64,000 bases of DNA from Acholeplasmatales bacterium (GCA_017542485.1 JAFXXC010000066.1:39060-103059); one strand, 5' to 3'; shown: positions 1 through 10,322, counted from the first letter of the stretch. Notes: generated by a model not told the origin, from the sequence alone. Translations and numbers: made by a program.

Positions 1-800
1 AATATGTAGGAGATACTGGTTTAGTAGGTAGATTCGGTGGAGATGAATTTGTGTTATTGTGCTTTACTGCATATGATTACGATTCGTTACATGCATATAT
101 CACTGCTTTATATGAAAAAGGAAACATTGTAAGAAAAATGTATAAGCTTGATAATGTTTATACATTCGTTACAGGAACTATTGGATCTGCATCATATCCT
201 AAGGATGCTAAAACATACGATGAGTTATTTACTAAGGTTGATAAGGCATTATATAGAGGAAAAACAAAGGGTAGAAATTGTTTTATTGTATATGTTGAAG
301 AAAAGCATAAGGATATAGATGTACATAGAAGAGAAATTACTGCATTACCAGTTTTATTTGATAATATTTTAAGTATTGCAAATAATGGTGGTGGTGTTAA
401 TAAAAAGATAAAAGAGATTGTTGATTATATTAATGAAACATTGATGTTGACTGTATCTTTTGTTTGTATAATTGATGATAATAAAATCATATCTAGTAAT
501 AGAAGAACTCCTTTCTATTATGATAAAGAGTATGTTGATTCTATCGGTGTAATAATGGGGAAGAATAATATTTTCTATTCTAGTGATTTACAAAAGATTA
601 AGGATGAATATAAATTTGCTGAGGAGTATTTGGAGTCAAAGAATATTCAGTCTATTGCTGCTGTTAAGATATTATTAGATGGCGAAGTGTATGGCTACTT
701 TGTTATGGCAGAAAATAAGATTGTTAGAATATGGCAGGAACATGATATAGCATTAGCTATGTATGTTGAAAGAATACTTGCTTTATTAATTAAGAAATAG
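1..800 (+). CDS. GGDEF diguanylate cyclase with C-terminal GAF-like domain (5' partial)
   Basis: The gene enters from the left edge; its frame is open from base 3, so the real start lies outside the window. The first visible codons read RFGGDEF, the active-site signature of diguanylate cyclases, which make cyclic di-GMP from two GTP. The end of the GGDEF fold follows (VDKALYRGKTKGRN), then about 150 residues with the alternating hydrophobic pattern of a GAF-type sensor (SFVCIIDDNKIISSN; GYFVMAENKIV). A GGDEF placed before a GAF-like domain is a less common order. The terminator directly after the stop separates it from mntP. The GGDEF call is sure; the GAF call is by pattern only. Confidence 0.85.
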   Translation, partial: YVGDTGLVGRFGGDEFVLLCFTAYDYDSLHAYITALYEKGNIVRKMYKLDNVYTFVTGTIGSASYPKDAKTYDELFTKVDKALYRGKTKGRNCFIVYVEEKHKDIDVHRREITALPVLFDNILSIANNGGGVNKKIKEIVDYINETLMLTVSFVCIIDDNKIISSNRRTPFYYDKEYVDSIGVIMGKNNIFYSSDLQKIKDEYKFAEEYLESKNIQSIAAVKILLDGEVYGYFVMAENKIVRIWQEHDIALAMYVERILALLIKK

Positions 801-821
801 ACCTTGAACAGGTCTATTTTT
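798..821 (+). terminator. Intrinsic terminator after GGDEF gene
   Basis: AGACCT and AGGTCT form a short stem around TGAAC, followed by ATTTTTC. The hairpin overlaps the stop codon of the upstream gene. Confidence 0.65.
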
Positions 822-836
822 CATGAGGGGATTTTT

Positions 837-1472
837 ATGAATTTTGAGATTATTATCCAAATAGTTTTGTTAGGAATAGCACTTTCTATGGATGCTTTTG
901 CTGTATCAGTAACTGATGGATTAACATATACAGATATAAATAAGAAAAAGTCATTTTTTATTGCCTCAGTATTTGGAGTAATGCAGGCTTTAATGCCACT
1001 TGTAGGATTTTGGCTCGTTGAAATAATATCTATTATTGTAGGCGATGCAGGTGGAGCAAATGCTGGAAAAATAATGGGAGATGTTGTGTCTTGGGTTGCA
1101 TTTGCATTACTACTTTTTATTGGTGGTAAGATGCTTATTGAGGGAATAAAGGATTTGAAGAAACCAGAAGAAGAAAAGGAAATGAAATGTTTTTCTTTCA
1201 AGGAAGTATTATATTTTGGTTTCGCTACAGCAATTGATGCATTAGGAACAGGAGTTGCTTTACATTCTGGTTTATCCACTACTGGTACTATTTGGATACA
1301 TGTATCCATTATTATGTTTATAACTTTTGTTATATCGCTAATTGGTTTGTTTTTGGGCCATCAAATAGAAAGATTGTTAAAAGGTAAATATGAGATAACA
1401 GCTATTATTGGTGGTGCTATTTTAATAGTATTAGCTATTTGGATTATTTTGAGCCATTATTTGGGAATATAG
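837..1472 (+). CDS. mntP: Manganese efflux pump MntP
   Basis: This 211-residue protein has six predicted membrane helices arranged as two homologous halves. The first half carries SMDAFAVSVTDGL and the second ATAIDALGTGVAL, the paired Asp-containing helices typical of MntP (DUF204) manganese exporters. Export of Mn2+ from the cytoplasm is the known family role. I chose the ATG at 837 because GAGGGG (825-830) sits at the right distance; an upstream TTG in the same frame lies inside the preceding terminator hairpin. No yybP-ykoY manganese riboswitch fits in the short leader. Confidence 0.9.
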   Translation: MNFEIIIQIVLLGIALSMDAFAVSVTDGLTYTDINKKKSFFIASVFGVMQALMPLVGFWLVEIISIIVGDAGGANAGKIMGDVVSWVAFALLLFIGGKMLIEGIKDLKKPEEEKEMKCFSFKEVLYFGFATAIDALGTGVALHSGLSTTGTIWIHVSIIMFITFVISLIGLFLGHQIERLLKGKYEITAIIGGAILIVLAIWIILSHYLGI

Positions 1473-1476
1473 GTTT

Positions 1477-1505
1477 TTGACATAGAATAATATCAATGTT
1501 ATAAT
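1477..1505 (+). promoter_or_regulatory. Consensus sigma-A promoter for the 1539 GGDEF gene
   Basis: A perfect TTGACA (1477-1482), a 17-base spacer and a perfect TATAAT (1500-1505) lie 34 bases upstream of the start codon. Confidence 0.85.
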
Positions 1506-1538
1506 GAATAATAATATTCATCCATATGAGGTGATTCT

Positions 1539-2579
1539 ATGTCAAACCATGATAATTTAGTTGTTGATAATAGTTTTATTAAAAAAACAAGTGTTTATTC
1601 GAATACATTTTTTTTGATGTGCCATCTTGGCTATTTATTGTTTTTCTTGTTGACAAAATCTTATATTTTAGTTTTTGTTAATTGTGGTAGTATTATGGTA
1701 TATTCATTATTGTATATTATTATCAAGAAGAAAATGTATGATTTATATGCAAGTATAGCAGGAACAGAGATAACGGCTTTTATGGTCACAGGAACGATAT
1801 TAACAGGGTTCCAAACTGGATTTCATTTGTGTTTAATTGGTTTATGTATTTTAGCATTTTATTCTGGTTATTTTTCAATGAAGACTGATAAAAAGATTAA
1901 GCCTTTATATTGGGGTATTGCATTTTTAACTATTTATGTTGCTTTATATTTTATATGCTTATTTGTTGAACCATATTATGAATTAAGTTTGACAGTTAAA
2001 TCAATATTTTATTTGATACATACTTTTATTGTATTTACTATTGTTATTATATTCTTGTATGTATTTATTAAATATGTAAATAAACTTGAGAATAAAATAA
2101 TGAATGAATCTAGAACTGATAAACTAACACAAATTCCTAATAGAATGGCTTTGTTGGAATATATTGATTTATTAGGGGATGAAAAAGATCATTATATATT
2201 ATCGATATTTGATATTGATGATTTTAAGGTAATTAATGATAGATATGGCCATATTTGTGGTGATTATATTCTTAAGGAAATGGCTAAATTAGTTACTTCA
2301 AGTAATGGTATTGATTTTGTGGCAAGATTTGGTGGAGAAGAGTTTATTATTATTGCTAGGTTAAATAAAGAATTTCCTGAAGTAGTAAATGATATTGATA
2401 ATATTAGAAAAAGTATTGATGAGTATAATTTTGAATTTAATAATATAAAAATCCATTCCACTGTTACTATTGGTGTTTCAAAATATGAATATGGTATAAG
2501 TGTTAATGATTGGATTGAGATGGCTGATAAGAAATTATATGATGGTAAAAAGAGTGGAAAGAATAAGACAGTAGCGTGA
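1539..2579 (+). CDS. Membrane-bound GGDEF diguanylate cyclase
   Basis: The first about 200 of 346 residues form roughly six hydrophobic helices; the rest is a GGDEF domain with RLD-less N-terminal linker (SRTDKLTQIPNR), the metal-site motif FDIDDFK and the active-site signature GGEEF at residues 265-269, ending in DKKLYDGKKSGKN. It should make cyclic di-GMP at the membrane. No RxxD inhibitory site is visible before GGEEF. GAGGTG precedes the ATG. It has its own consensus promoter and terminator, so it is monocistronic. Confidence 0.92.
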   Translation: MSNHDNLVVDNSFIKKTSVYSNTFFLMCHLGYLLFFLLTKSYILVFVNCGSIMVYSLLYIIIKKKMYDLYASIAGTEITAFMVTGTILTGFQTGFHLCLIGLCILAFYSGYFSMKTDKKIKPLYWGIAFLTIYVALYFICLFVEPYYELSLTVKSIFYLIHTFIVFTIVIIFLYVFIKYVNKLENKIMNESRTDKLTQIPNRMALLEYIDLLGDEKDHYILSIFDIDDFKVINDRYGHICGDYILKEMAKLVTSSNGIDFVARFGGEEFIIIARLNKEFPEVVNDIDNIRKSIDEYNFEFNNIKIHSTVTIGVSKYEYGISVNDWIEMADKKLYDGKKSGKNKTVA

Positions 2580-2602
2580 AGCAGTTTAGACTGCTTCTTT
2601 TT
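2578..2602 (+). terminator. Intrinsic terminator after GGDEF gene
   Basis: GAAGCAGT and ACTGCTTC pair around TTAG and are followed by TTTTT. The hairpin begins within the TGA stop, which confirms that TGA is a real stop here. Confidence 0.85.
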
Positions 2603-2616
2603 AAGGAGTGATTATA

Positions 2617-3603
2617 TTGTTATTAGATATTATTATTCCTCAATATAGTGAGGATGATTTGACAATTAAACCTTTATTAGATTCAATTAATAATCAAGTA
2701 AACGTAGATTTTTCTAATGTTAAAATTACGATTGTTAACGATTGTTCTAATGTTTTATTGAGTGATGATTTTTTAAAGGGTTATGATAAATTAAATATTT
2801 CATATATTAGAAATGATTTTAATACTGGTCCTGGACTTGCAAGACAAAAGGGAATAGATAATACAAATTGTGATTTTATAATGTTTTGTGATAGTGATGA
2901 TACATTATATGATGATAAAGTTTTAATGATTATAATGGATTTCATAAGTAAAAATGAGCCTGATTATTTAGTCACAAATATTATGATAGAAGGAGAAAAT
3001 GGAAGAATAGTAAAAAAAGATAGAAGTACATTTCCTTGGATGCATGGTAAGGTATATAAAAGAGAATTCTTAATCAGAAATGAAATTAGATTTCATCCTA
3101 AGGTAAGGCATTTGGAGGATTCTTATTTTACTATGTCTGTATTAGGATGTATTGATCCTAAAAGCATTATATATTTGGATTATGTTACATATTTATGGAA
3201 AAATAATAGTCAAAGTTTAACTAGAAAAAGAAAAAAATTTAGTTATACAGTTGAGACATTTGATGATTTTTATAATTCTCCTATTTATACATATGAGTTT
3301 TTAGTTAAAAAGAATAGCTATTTAAAATTTAATTATTTAATTAGTTCTATTTTAGCAATTTATATAGTGTTGTATTCTAATTTATTTGATTATAGTGAAT
3401 TAGAAGAAAAGAAGGATTACTATATTAAAACACTTAAAGAGTATGTAAAAAGAAAGAAGAATATTTTTGTTATATATGGAAAAGAAAAAGTAGAAAAAAT
3501 ATATGAAATTGAATATAAGGAATTAGAAGAAAGAAATGGTGTTAATAAAGTTAGCCATGGATTAGATTACTTTTATGAAGAATTTTTAAATTTAAAATAT
3601 TAA
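2617..3603 (+). CDS. Family 2 (GT-A) glycosyltransferase
   Basis: The 328-residue protein begins LLDIIIPQY, the first strand of a GT-A nucleotide-sugar fold. VNDCS at about 45 and FCDSDDTLYDD at about 90 are the conserved Asp motifs of glycosyltransferase family 2; the second contains the DxD that binds metal and UDP-sugar. No membrane segment is obvious, so it probably acts at the cytoplasmic face on a cell-envelope glycan; acceptor and sugar cannot be told. The TTG at 2617 fits AAGGAG at 2603-2608; an upstream GTG overlaps that site and is unlikely. Confidence 0.82.
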   Translation: MLLDIIIPQYSEDDLTIKPLLDSINNQVNVDFSNVKITIVNDCSNVLLSDDFLKGYDKLNISYIRNDFNTGPGLARQKGIDNTNCDFIMFCDSDDTLYDDKVLMIIMDFISKNEPDYLVTNIMIEGENGRIVKKDRSTFPWMHGKVYKREFLIRNEIRFHPKVRHLEDSYFTMSVLGCIDPKSIIYLDYVTYLWKNNSQSLTRKRKKFSYTVETFDDFYNSPIYTYEFLVKKNSYLKFNYLISSILAIYIVLYSNLFDYSELEEKKDYYIKTLKEYVKRKKNIFVIYGKEKVEKIYEIEYKELEERNGVNKVSHGLDYFYEEFLNLKY

Positions 3604-3612
3604 ATAATATTT

Positions 3613-3646
3613 AGTCATCATTTTTGTATAAATTGATGACTTTTTG
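3613..3646 (+). terminator. Intrinsic terminator after glycosyltransferase
   Basis: GTCATCA (3614-3620) and TGATGAC (3634-3640) form the stem, followed by TTTTTGTTT. Confidence 0.8.
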
Positions 3647-3675
3647 TTTGTGATAGACTTAACTATCATATGCGA

Positions 3676-3704
3676 TTGAATATTGTAAAAAAATTTGATA
3701 TAAT
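3676..3704 (+). promoter_or_regulatory. Promoter of the giant repeat protein
   Basis: TTGAAT (3676-3681), a 17-base spacer and TATAAT (3699-3704) are present, with an extended -10 (TGA just before TATAAT). Confidence 0.75.
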
Positions 3705-3743
3705 ATACAATAGATTTTTTCGAGGAAAGGGGATGTAATATTT

Positions 3744-6700
3744 ATGGATGATGAGTTTAAAAGTTATGGTAGAGAAACTAATAAAGCTATACCTGAATTT
3801 AAACAGTTAGATGCAGTAGAATATTACGTTCCTGATGAGAATTCAGATTCTTCAAACGAGGTTTATAATGTATCTGAAACTCAAGGAGATAACTATGGAA
3901 CAAATGAAGGTTCTGATTCTAATACATTTGAAAATCAAAATGATTTAAACAATGCAAATAGAAATAGCGCTGATGGTTCAAATTCTCCTGATATAAATAT
4001 TAAGAACGAAAGTGGATTTGATACGGGTGGCGCTGAGGCTTTAGATAGTACTGGAGCTGCAGTAGCTGATGAAGCAGGAGCTGCAACAACAGTAGCTGGC
4101 GGTAGTTCGGCTGCGACAGCTTCACTAGCTGGTACTATTACTGTGGGTGCGGCGGCAGTAGTTGGTATTGTGGCTGCGGCTGGTGGTGGAATTATGGCTC
4201 CAGCACCAAAGGTTGAATCCTATATTTTTGAGTCTGGAACTAATTATTTAAAATATGAGATTGATTTAGAGGAATTAACTGAAGGTGTTAGTTACAAAAT
4301 TAGAGTATCTAATGCAACTTTTATAATGGAATATCCAGTAACTGAGCCTGGAGTTCAAAGACAAATTGTAACAGGATTGATTCCATACAGAACTTATTCC
4401 GTTGATGTAATAAGTTCTAGTGAAGGTAGTATAATTGATAGTGTTTATTTTATTTCTGATGTTTGTACAAACCAATTACAACAGCCTAAGGCTGTAATGG
4501 AATTTACTCCATCATTTGATTATTTACTTGGTACATTTGATGTTACATATGAAGCGTTTGTATCAGATTATTATAAAACTGGTTCTAATACATATATGCA
4601 AATATATGTTGGAGATGAATTGAAAGTCGATGACCATGAATTAGGCAAAGATAGTTTCTTTAAGGGTGTACTTGAAGGATTAAGTGATTTATCTTATATT
4701 GAGGCAACAATATATACGACATATACTGATAAAGAAATAGTAATAGGAAAATATGGCTATAAGCCTGAATATCCTGAAGACTTTATAGCAACTGATGAAA
4801 ATTATAATTCAGTATACAGTATTAAAGAACCATCAGTAACATATTCTGATAAGGGATTTGAGTTATCTATAGATACTGGATTTGAATCAAAGGATTCAAG
4901 AGATTCATACATTATTGATATATATAAGAGCGAAGAGGCATCAGGTACTAATTTAAATGCATTAGAACAAGAATTACTTGCTACATACGAAGGTAAGGAT
5001 AGAATATTTAATGTTACTATACCAGGAGATACACCAGGTATCGATGTATATTTTACTGGTGTTAAAACAACAGATAAAGCAAGAAAGACTTATGAATCAA
5101 AGAAGATTTATTCTTATTCTATGAGTAGTGCGAGAAAACAAGCACCAGAGCCTGTTGCGAAGGTAGTATTTGAAGATGACTTTGATACTTTAGATGATAT
5201 CTATAATGAAAATTATGAAGTAAGTATAGAGGATATTTTCAAAACAGGTGGAAATTATAAGATTGTTGAACAAATAAATAATGAGATTATAAATGAGTTT
5301 GCTCTTGAATCTAATACATATAAGGGAACATTTAATTCTCTATCAAATGGTGTAGATATTGCTGTAATTGTTTATTCTGATTACAACGATGATGAAGATC
5401 AAATTGTTATTGGTTCTGCAGAAAAGAATATTGAGCATGATGAACCATTTAAGAATATTGAATTTAATTCATCAGATTATTCATATTATTTAGCAATGCA
5501 ATACGCTAAGGAAGATGTTGAAAAAACATTTAATATTAATATATTCCAAACAAATAAAGATGAATCAACATACGAAAACAGTTATGAATTTATTAACAAT
5601 TTCGATATGGAAGGAATTATGTATTCTAGCGATGAGTCTAAAACGATTGCTGATGTTTTAAAACTTGATATTAAGGTTTCTTATAATGATAGAATTATTT
5701 ATACATTAACTATTTATCCAAATGGAGAAACTGTTACATATGGCGAATTTGATGTGGATAGTGATGGTAATGTCATTATGCCATATGAAATAACTTTACC
5801 TACAGGTGCTAATTTTATAGGTGGTTATCTATCATTTGATGGTGCAGAAGATACATATGAAATAACTGAGTTAAAGGGTAATATTACTATTACTTCATTA
5901 AGCAGTAATATAATTAAGCCTAGTATGTCATTGGAATATGAAATTGATAATGTAAGAATAACAAAACCAAGTTATTCAGATGATATCAATATAGGTGCGG
6001 AATATGAAGTATCATATTATGCATCACATTATAATAGTTACTATTACTCAGCTAATGTTAAGTTTGATGCTAAGCTTAATGGTAAGTCTATTAATATGGA
6101 TTTAAAGCCTGAGGTATTAGATGGAGATGAATTCGTTCCAATTGAGGATAAATCACAAGATGGAATGGATAAATATAATGATTATTATGTAGTTAACACA
6201 GTAGGAATGCAAGATTCTGAAAGTGGTGAATATATAAGAAAACTTGTATATAAAATTACAACTAAAGGCTTTGATGATACTGATTTAGAACAAAGTGTAG
6301 TAATTGATGATGGTTTTATGCAAGGAAATTTCAGTGCTGGATATGAAGTTAGAGAAAATAATAGATATTATTATTATGTAGATTATGTTAAGACAGTAAA
6401 TGATGATGGTACAGTAAATTATTATTTCGATAATAAATTAGAATCAGAATCTAGTAATTGTTACGGAAGAATTGAATATAGTTATACAGTTGATAATGTA
6501 ACTAAGTATTTCTATTCTGAATATACAAATAATAAAACTATTGCGTTGACATATTTAGAGGATAGAGATTATGAATTTAAATATGCAGTATATTTCTTAA
6601 ATGATGGTATTTATTATGATGCTTATCCGCAGAATGGAACTTATGCATATACTTGTAAAGAAATTAAGAATTCAGATAGTATAAATATTTTAAATGCGAC

Positions 6701-9218
6701 TGTAATGGAATCAGATGTTGATAGAGAATATGTTAAAGTATTTGATTTTACATTAGATGAAAATACATTTGATATAACTAAAACTATTACTGTTACATCT
6801 GGTGATATAACTTATGATATTTTAATTAAAGATAAAGAATCACTTGATCAAGATAGTTTAATAAGTGAATATAATAATTCATATCGATATGTTGAACGTT
6901 TGGGTCAAAATGATGAATGTATAATTGATGTCGATAGAGATAATAAATATGTAATCACTATAGAAATTATAATTCATCCAAATGAATCAGATTCTTTAAA
7001 TACAATGGATATATCATTTACAGGATATCCAAGTAAATTTATTGAATCTTATTTAGCTGATAACAATAATGTAAATGACATATTAAATTATTCATCATTG
7101 ACAAGCGTTGCAAGTACAACAATATGTGAATATACTGGTTCATTTAATATGGATGGTTTATCATATGAAACTAATGTGGCTGATGGATATAGCAAAAATA
7201 GTATTGTCATAACTGTTCCTGATTTTAAAGCTACAGATTCACGTGATAGCTTGATGGCATGTGCATATTATAATGATGAAGTTGTTGCGTATGGTAGGTA
7301 CTATAATGGTTCAATAACAGTAGATGTTGATCCAGCATATACAAGTTTAGATATTGTTATTTTTGAGATTAAGCAAGAACAAATTAATATTATGGCTCAA
7401 AATATTCCAACTCAAGAGGGCTTTGAGGTAAGATATAAGAGTTATAATTACGAAACAGTAACATTTGATAATGTTGATATAATAAGTGATATTGATATTC
7501 AAGAGGATGAAAGCTTATATGTAAGAGTTACTCCTAAGGATGAAAATACATTTGCTGATTATTATGTTAGGGTTACAAGTGGAGATGAAATATTTGGTAG
7601 TAGTGATAACTTAGGTGTAGATGAGGTAATAGTTGACAAAGATAGTTTAGGTTCTAAGCTTATTGTAGAGATTGTTAAGTATTATCAATATGGTGATGAT
7701 ATTGTATATAATAGATATGAAATACCATTTGATGCAACTATAGGCGAATATACTTATGATGCTACAAATGATACATTAACAGTTCCATATGAATTTAATT
7801 TACCAGAAGGTGCAGTATTAGATACACAAACATCTACTGTACAATATGGAAGTTCAGATCCTCAAGCTTTAGCAACAAGTGGTGATATTAATATTATTTA
7901 TTTAGATTCGAATGTTAATGAAGTTATATTTAATGTTGATTATGAAATAAATGGTATTAATGTAAGTTATAGATTTGTTAAGAATCATGAATTACATGGT
8001 GAAGTTGATTTGAATTATGAGATTTATTCAGTTCAAGCTAGTTCAGAATATGGCAATTTCTCACTTGAATATAATAGTGCTAAATATGATGAAGATACAC
8101 AAATTATTTATATTGAAAATAGTGCAGATGGTAAATTTTATGATGAAGATGGTAATGAACCACCAAACACAGAAACTGTTTATCTAACAGATTATGGTAA
8201 TACAATCTATTATATAAAAGGTACTGTTACTGAGACGATAGGAAAATTTGTTATAACAAATCCTACATATCATGTTAATGTTAAAAAAGCAGGTGGAACT
8301 ATTCTAGATCAATCTACTGGAGAATTATATAATGGTTCAGGTGCTATGACAAAAGATCCTAATGAATTGTTAGATCCATTTGTTATTGATGTAGATGGTG
8401 ATAATACTACGGGCATTTATTTAACATTCTTCCATACAACTATAGGAACTGAATATTATAATAATAAAGTTAATGGTATTAATACTTGTGAGCTTGAATT
8501 TGATATTATGGGTAATGGAAAGGTATTGTTAACAAAGAGTATAGAATTTACGGAGCCTAGAAAGAATTCTATTCCTACTAATAGCTCATTTAGTTTTAGT
8601 AGAGAGAATACAAACAGTACAGTAACAAAGAATCAAGATGATACTATTAATATGACAATTAATACAGGATTTGATTCAGAGTTGTATCCGGGTTATGTAT
8701 ACAAGATATTGCTATATGAGAAAAATTATTATACGAATGATTTGACTCTTGTAAAAGAATTAGATGATTATTATTCTTCAGATGAAGTAATAATTAATAA
8801 CATTGAGAATAAGAGTTATGAAGTATGGCTTGACGTATATTACGAAAGCGATGGTTCATATTTGAAATATGATGCTATCCCATTAGGAAGAGCTAACAGT
8901 GCGTTAGCTAATAAAGATTGGAATTTCGATTATGATACTACAACATATACAAATATCGTATATATTGATAAGAGTTATATAAATAGCGAGTATTTAGATG
9001 GCTCTAAGATGCTAGCATTTAAGAATGGTTCTATAGATTTAACTAATACATCTGATAGTCAATATGTATCACAGTGTGATGTAACAGTTACTGATCAAGG
9101 TGATGGAACGTTGATGATTAGAATATCAGCTAATAATTCAGATTACGTACGTGGTAGTTTAGTAGTAGAACAAGGTAATGATGAAATTGGTTATGTTGAA
9201 ATAACATATTCAATTTAA
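3744..9218 (+). CDS. Giant acidic surface-type repeat protein, single membrane anchor
   Basis: This 1824-residue protein is not assignable to a known family by eye. Residues 1-105 are polar and acidic. An Ala/Gly-rich hydrophobic stretch at about 127-151 is the only likely membrane span. The remainder is rich in Asp, Asn, Tyr and Ser and reads as serial beta-sandwich modules of fibronectin III/Ig type. Internal duplicates are visible: 252-347 with 474-575 (shared KTG.N, G.L..LS and IVIG positions), 667-735 with 1334-1408 (both PYE..LP.GA), and short TGF/DSRDS units near 359, 1155 and 1634. There is no N-terminal signal peptide, LPXTG or SLH domain. If the large C-terminal part is outside, it is a type II anchored adhesin or exoshell protein. 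ATG follows AAAGGGG. The next gene overlaps its stop codon region. Confidence 0.7.
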   Translation: MDDEFKSYGRETNKAIPEFKQLDAVEYYVPDENSDSSNEVYNVSETQGDNYGTNEGSDSNTFENQNDLNNANRNSADGSNSPDINIKNESGFDTGGAEALDSTGAAVADEAGAATTVAGGSSAATASLAGTITVGAAAVVGIVAAAGGGIMAPAPKVESYIFESGTNYLKYEIDLEELTEGVSYKIRVSNATFIMEYPVTEPGVQRQIVTGLIPYRTYSVDVISSSEGSIIDSVYFISDVCTNQLQQPKAVMEFTPSFDYLLGTFDVTYEAFVSDYYKTGSNTYMQIYVGDELKVDDHELGKDSFFKGVLEGLSDLSYIEATIYTTYTDKEIVIGKYGYKPEYPEDFIATDENYNSVYSIKEPSVTYSDKGFELSIDTGFESKDSRDSYIIDIYKSEEASGTNLNALEQELLATYEGKDRIFNVTIPGDTPGIDVYFTGVKTTDKARKTYESKKIYSYSMSSARKQAPEPVAKVVFEDDFDTLDDIYNENYEVSIEDIFKTGGNYKIVEQINNEIINEFALESNTYKGTFNSLSNGVDIAVIVYSDYNDDEDQIVIGSAEKNIEHDEPFKNIEFNSSDYSYYLAMQYAKEDVEKTFNINIFQTNKDESTYENSYEFINNFDMEGIMYSSDESKTIADVLKLDIKVSYNDRIIYTLTIYPNGETVTYGEFDVDSDGNVIMPYEITLPTGANFIGGYLSFDGAEDTYEITELKGNITITSLSSNIIKPSMSLEYEIDNVRITKPSYSDDINIGAEYEVSYYASHYNSYYYSANVKFDAKLNGKSINMDLKPEVLDGDEFVPIEDKSQDGMDKYNDYYVVNTVGMQDSESGEYIRKLVYKITTKGFDDTDLEQSVVIDDGFMQGNFSAGYEVRENNRYYYYVDYVKTVNDDGTVNYYFDNKLESESSNCYGRIEYSYTVDNVTKYFYSEYTNNKTIALTYLEDRDYEFKYAVYFLNDGIYYDAYPQNGTYAYTCKEIKNSDSINILNATVMESDVDREYVKVFDFTLDENTFDITKTITVTSGDITYDILIKDKESLDQDSLISEYNNSYRYVERLGQNDECIIDVDRDNKYVITIEIIIHPNESDSLNTMDISFTGYPSKFIESYLADNNNVNDILNYSSLTSVASTTICEYTGSFNMDGLSYETNVADGYSKNSIVITVPDFKATDSRDSLMACAYYNDEVVAYGRYYNGSITVDVDPAYTSLDIVIFEIKQEQINIMAQNIPTQEGFEVRYKSYNYETVTFDNVDIISDIDIQEDESLYVRVTPKDENTFADYYVRVTSGDEIFGSSDNLGVDEVIVDKDSLGSKLIVEIVKYYQYGDDIVYNRYEIPFDATIGEYTYDATNDTLTVPYEFNLPEGAVLDTQTSTVQYGSSDPQALATSGDINIIYLDSNVNEVIFNVDYEINGINVSYRFVKNHELHGEVDLNYEIYSVQASSEYGNFSLEYNSAKYDEDTQIIYIENSADGKFYDEDGNEPPNTETVYLTDYGNTIYYIKGTVTETIGKFVITNPTYHVNVKKAGGTILDQSTGELYNGSGAMTKDPNELLDPFVIDVDGDNTTGIYLTFFHTTIGTEYYNNKVNGINTCELEFDIMGNGKVLLTKSIEFTEPRKNSIPTNSSFSFSRENTNSTVTKNQDDTINMTINTGFDSELYPGYVYKILLYEKNYYTNDLTLVKELDDYYSSDEVIINNIENKSYEVWLDVYYESDGSYLKYDAIPLGRANSALANKDWNFDYDTTTYTNIVYIDKSYINSEYLDGSKMLAFKNGSIDLTNTSDSQYVSQCDVTVTDQGDGTLMIRISANNSDYVRGSLVVEQGNDEIGYVEITYSI

Positions 9219-9232
9219 TGGAGGATAAAAAG

Positions 9233-10276
9233 ATGAAAGAAAATAAAAAGAAAAAAGGTTTTACAATATTAGAACTTATAATAATTGGTATAGTATTAAT
9301 ATCATTTATTGTGTTCTTAATAATTGAAATGGCAGCCCCAGAATCAAGTGTTGGTGATTGGGTAAAGAATAATGTGTGGGATACTGAAAAAGCAGGTAAG
9401 GACTTTATGAGCCATTTGCCTACATTAATTCAAAGTTTAATTTATGTAGTAGTTATCTATGCAGTATGTAAATTAATTAGAATGTTATTCCATAGAAAAA
9501 TGGCAAAATCAAATAGAACAAAGACTATAGTGACATTATTTGATGGATTAGTAAAATATGCATGTGCTATCGCAATAATCATTTTTATCCTTCAGGCATT
9601 AGGTGTTAACGCTACTGCAATTTTCGCATCTGTTGGTATTTTAACATTAGTTATAGGTTTAGGATGTCAAAGCTTAATTGCCGATGTTGTTGCTGGAATG
9701 TTTATTGTATTTGAGGATGAATATAATGTAGGTGAAATCATTACAATTGGTGATTTTAGAGGTACTGTTACTGAAATTGGTATTCGTTCAACTAAGATAC
9801 TTGATTTAGCAGGTAATATTAAAATTGTTAATAATTCAGATATTTCAAATGTAATTAATATGTCAAGAGAATTATCTTTAGCAGTAGTAGATTGTGAATT
9901 CCCATATGATGTTCCTATCGAAGTTATTGAAGGATTATTAAAAGATAATTTTGATAAGTTTAGAGAAAAGATTCCTGCAATTGTTGAAGGACCTTTCTAT
10001 AAAGGAGTTTCTGGATATGGAGATTCTAATGTTGCAGTTAAAATTGTTGCTAAATGTTTAGAAGAGGATAGATATCAAGTTCAAAGAGATTTATTAAGAG
10101 AATATCGTATGGTATTTACTGAAGCTGGTATTGATTTATCATTCAATCAAGTTGTTGTTTCTCAATATAAACCTACTGAGTATAAGACTAGTAAAAAGAT
10201 GAAAAAAGAAGCACAAGATTTTGTTGATGAGCAAAAAGAATTGTCTAAAAACGTTGACGGACAAGAAAATAATTAA
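9233..10276 (+). CDS. MscS-family mechanosensitive ion channel
   Basis: The 347-residue protein has a Lys-rich N-terminus, three membrane helices and the MscS core: the pore-lining helix (ALGVNATAIFASVGILT.VIGLG) runs into SLIADVVAGMFIVFEDEYNVGE, followed by the beta domain (GTVTEIGIRSTKI) and a soluble alpha/beta domain. It should open under membrane tension and release solutes during hypo-osmotic shock. I chose ATG 9233 because GGAGG (9220-9224) is 8 bases upstream; an in-frame ATG at 9218 overlaps that site. It lies directly behind the giant protein gene and is probably cotranscribed with it. Confidence 0.93.
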   Translation: MKENKKKKGFTILELIIIGIVLISFIVFLIIEMAAPESSVGDWVKNNVWDTEKAGKDFMSHLPTLIQSLIYVVVIYAVCKLIRMLFHRKMAKSNRTKTIVTLFDGLVKYACAIAIIIFILQALGVNATAIFASVGILTLVIGLGCQSLIADVVAGMFIVFEDEYNVGEIITIGDFRGTVTEIGIRSTKILDLAGNIKIVNNSDISNVINMSRELSLAVVDCEFPYDVPIEVIEGLLKDNFDKFREKIPAIVEGPFYKGVSGYGDSNVAVKIVAKCLEEDRYQVQRDLLREYRMVFTEAGIDLSFNQVVVSQYKPTEYKTSKKMKKEAQDFVDEQKELSKNVDGQENN

Positions 10277-10280
10277 TTGT

Positions 10281-10303
10281 AAGACGCAGAAATGCGTCTT
10301 TTC
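10281..10303 (+). terminator. Intrinsic terminator after mscS-like gene
   Basis: AAGACGCA and TGCGTCTT pair around a GAAA tetraloop and are followed by TTC and a T-rich tract. Confidence 0.8.
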
Positions 10304-10322
10304 AATTTTCTTAATTTAATGA

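Noticed and set aside
821..1309. 162-codon antisense ORF opposite mntP
   Set aside because: MntP motifs are unmistakable on the + strand, and the antisense frame has no ribosome site or family motif.
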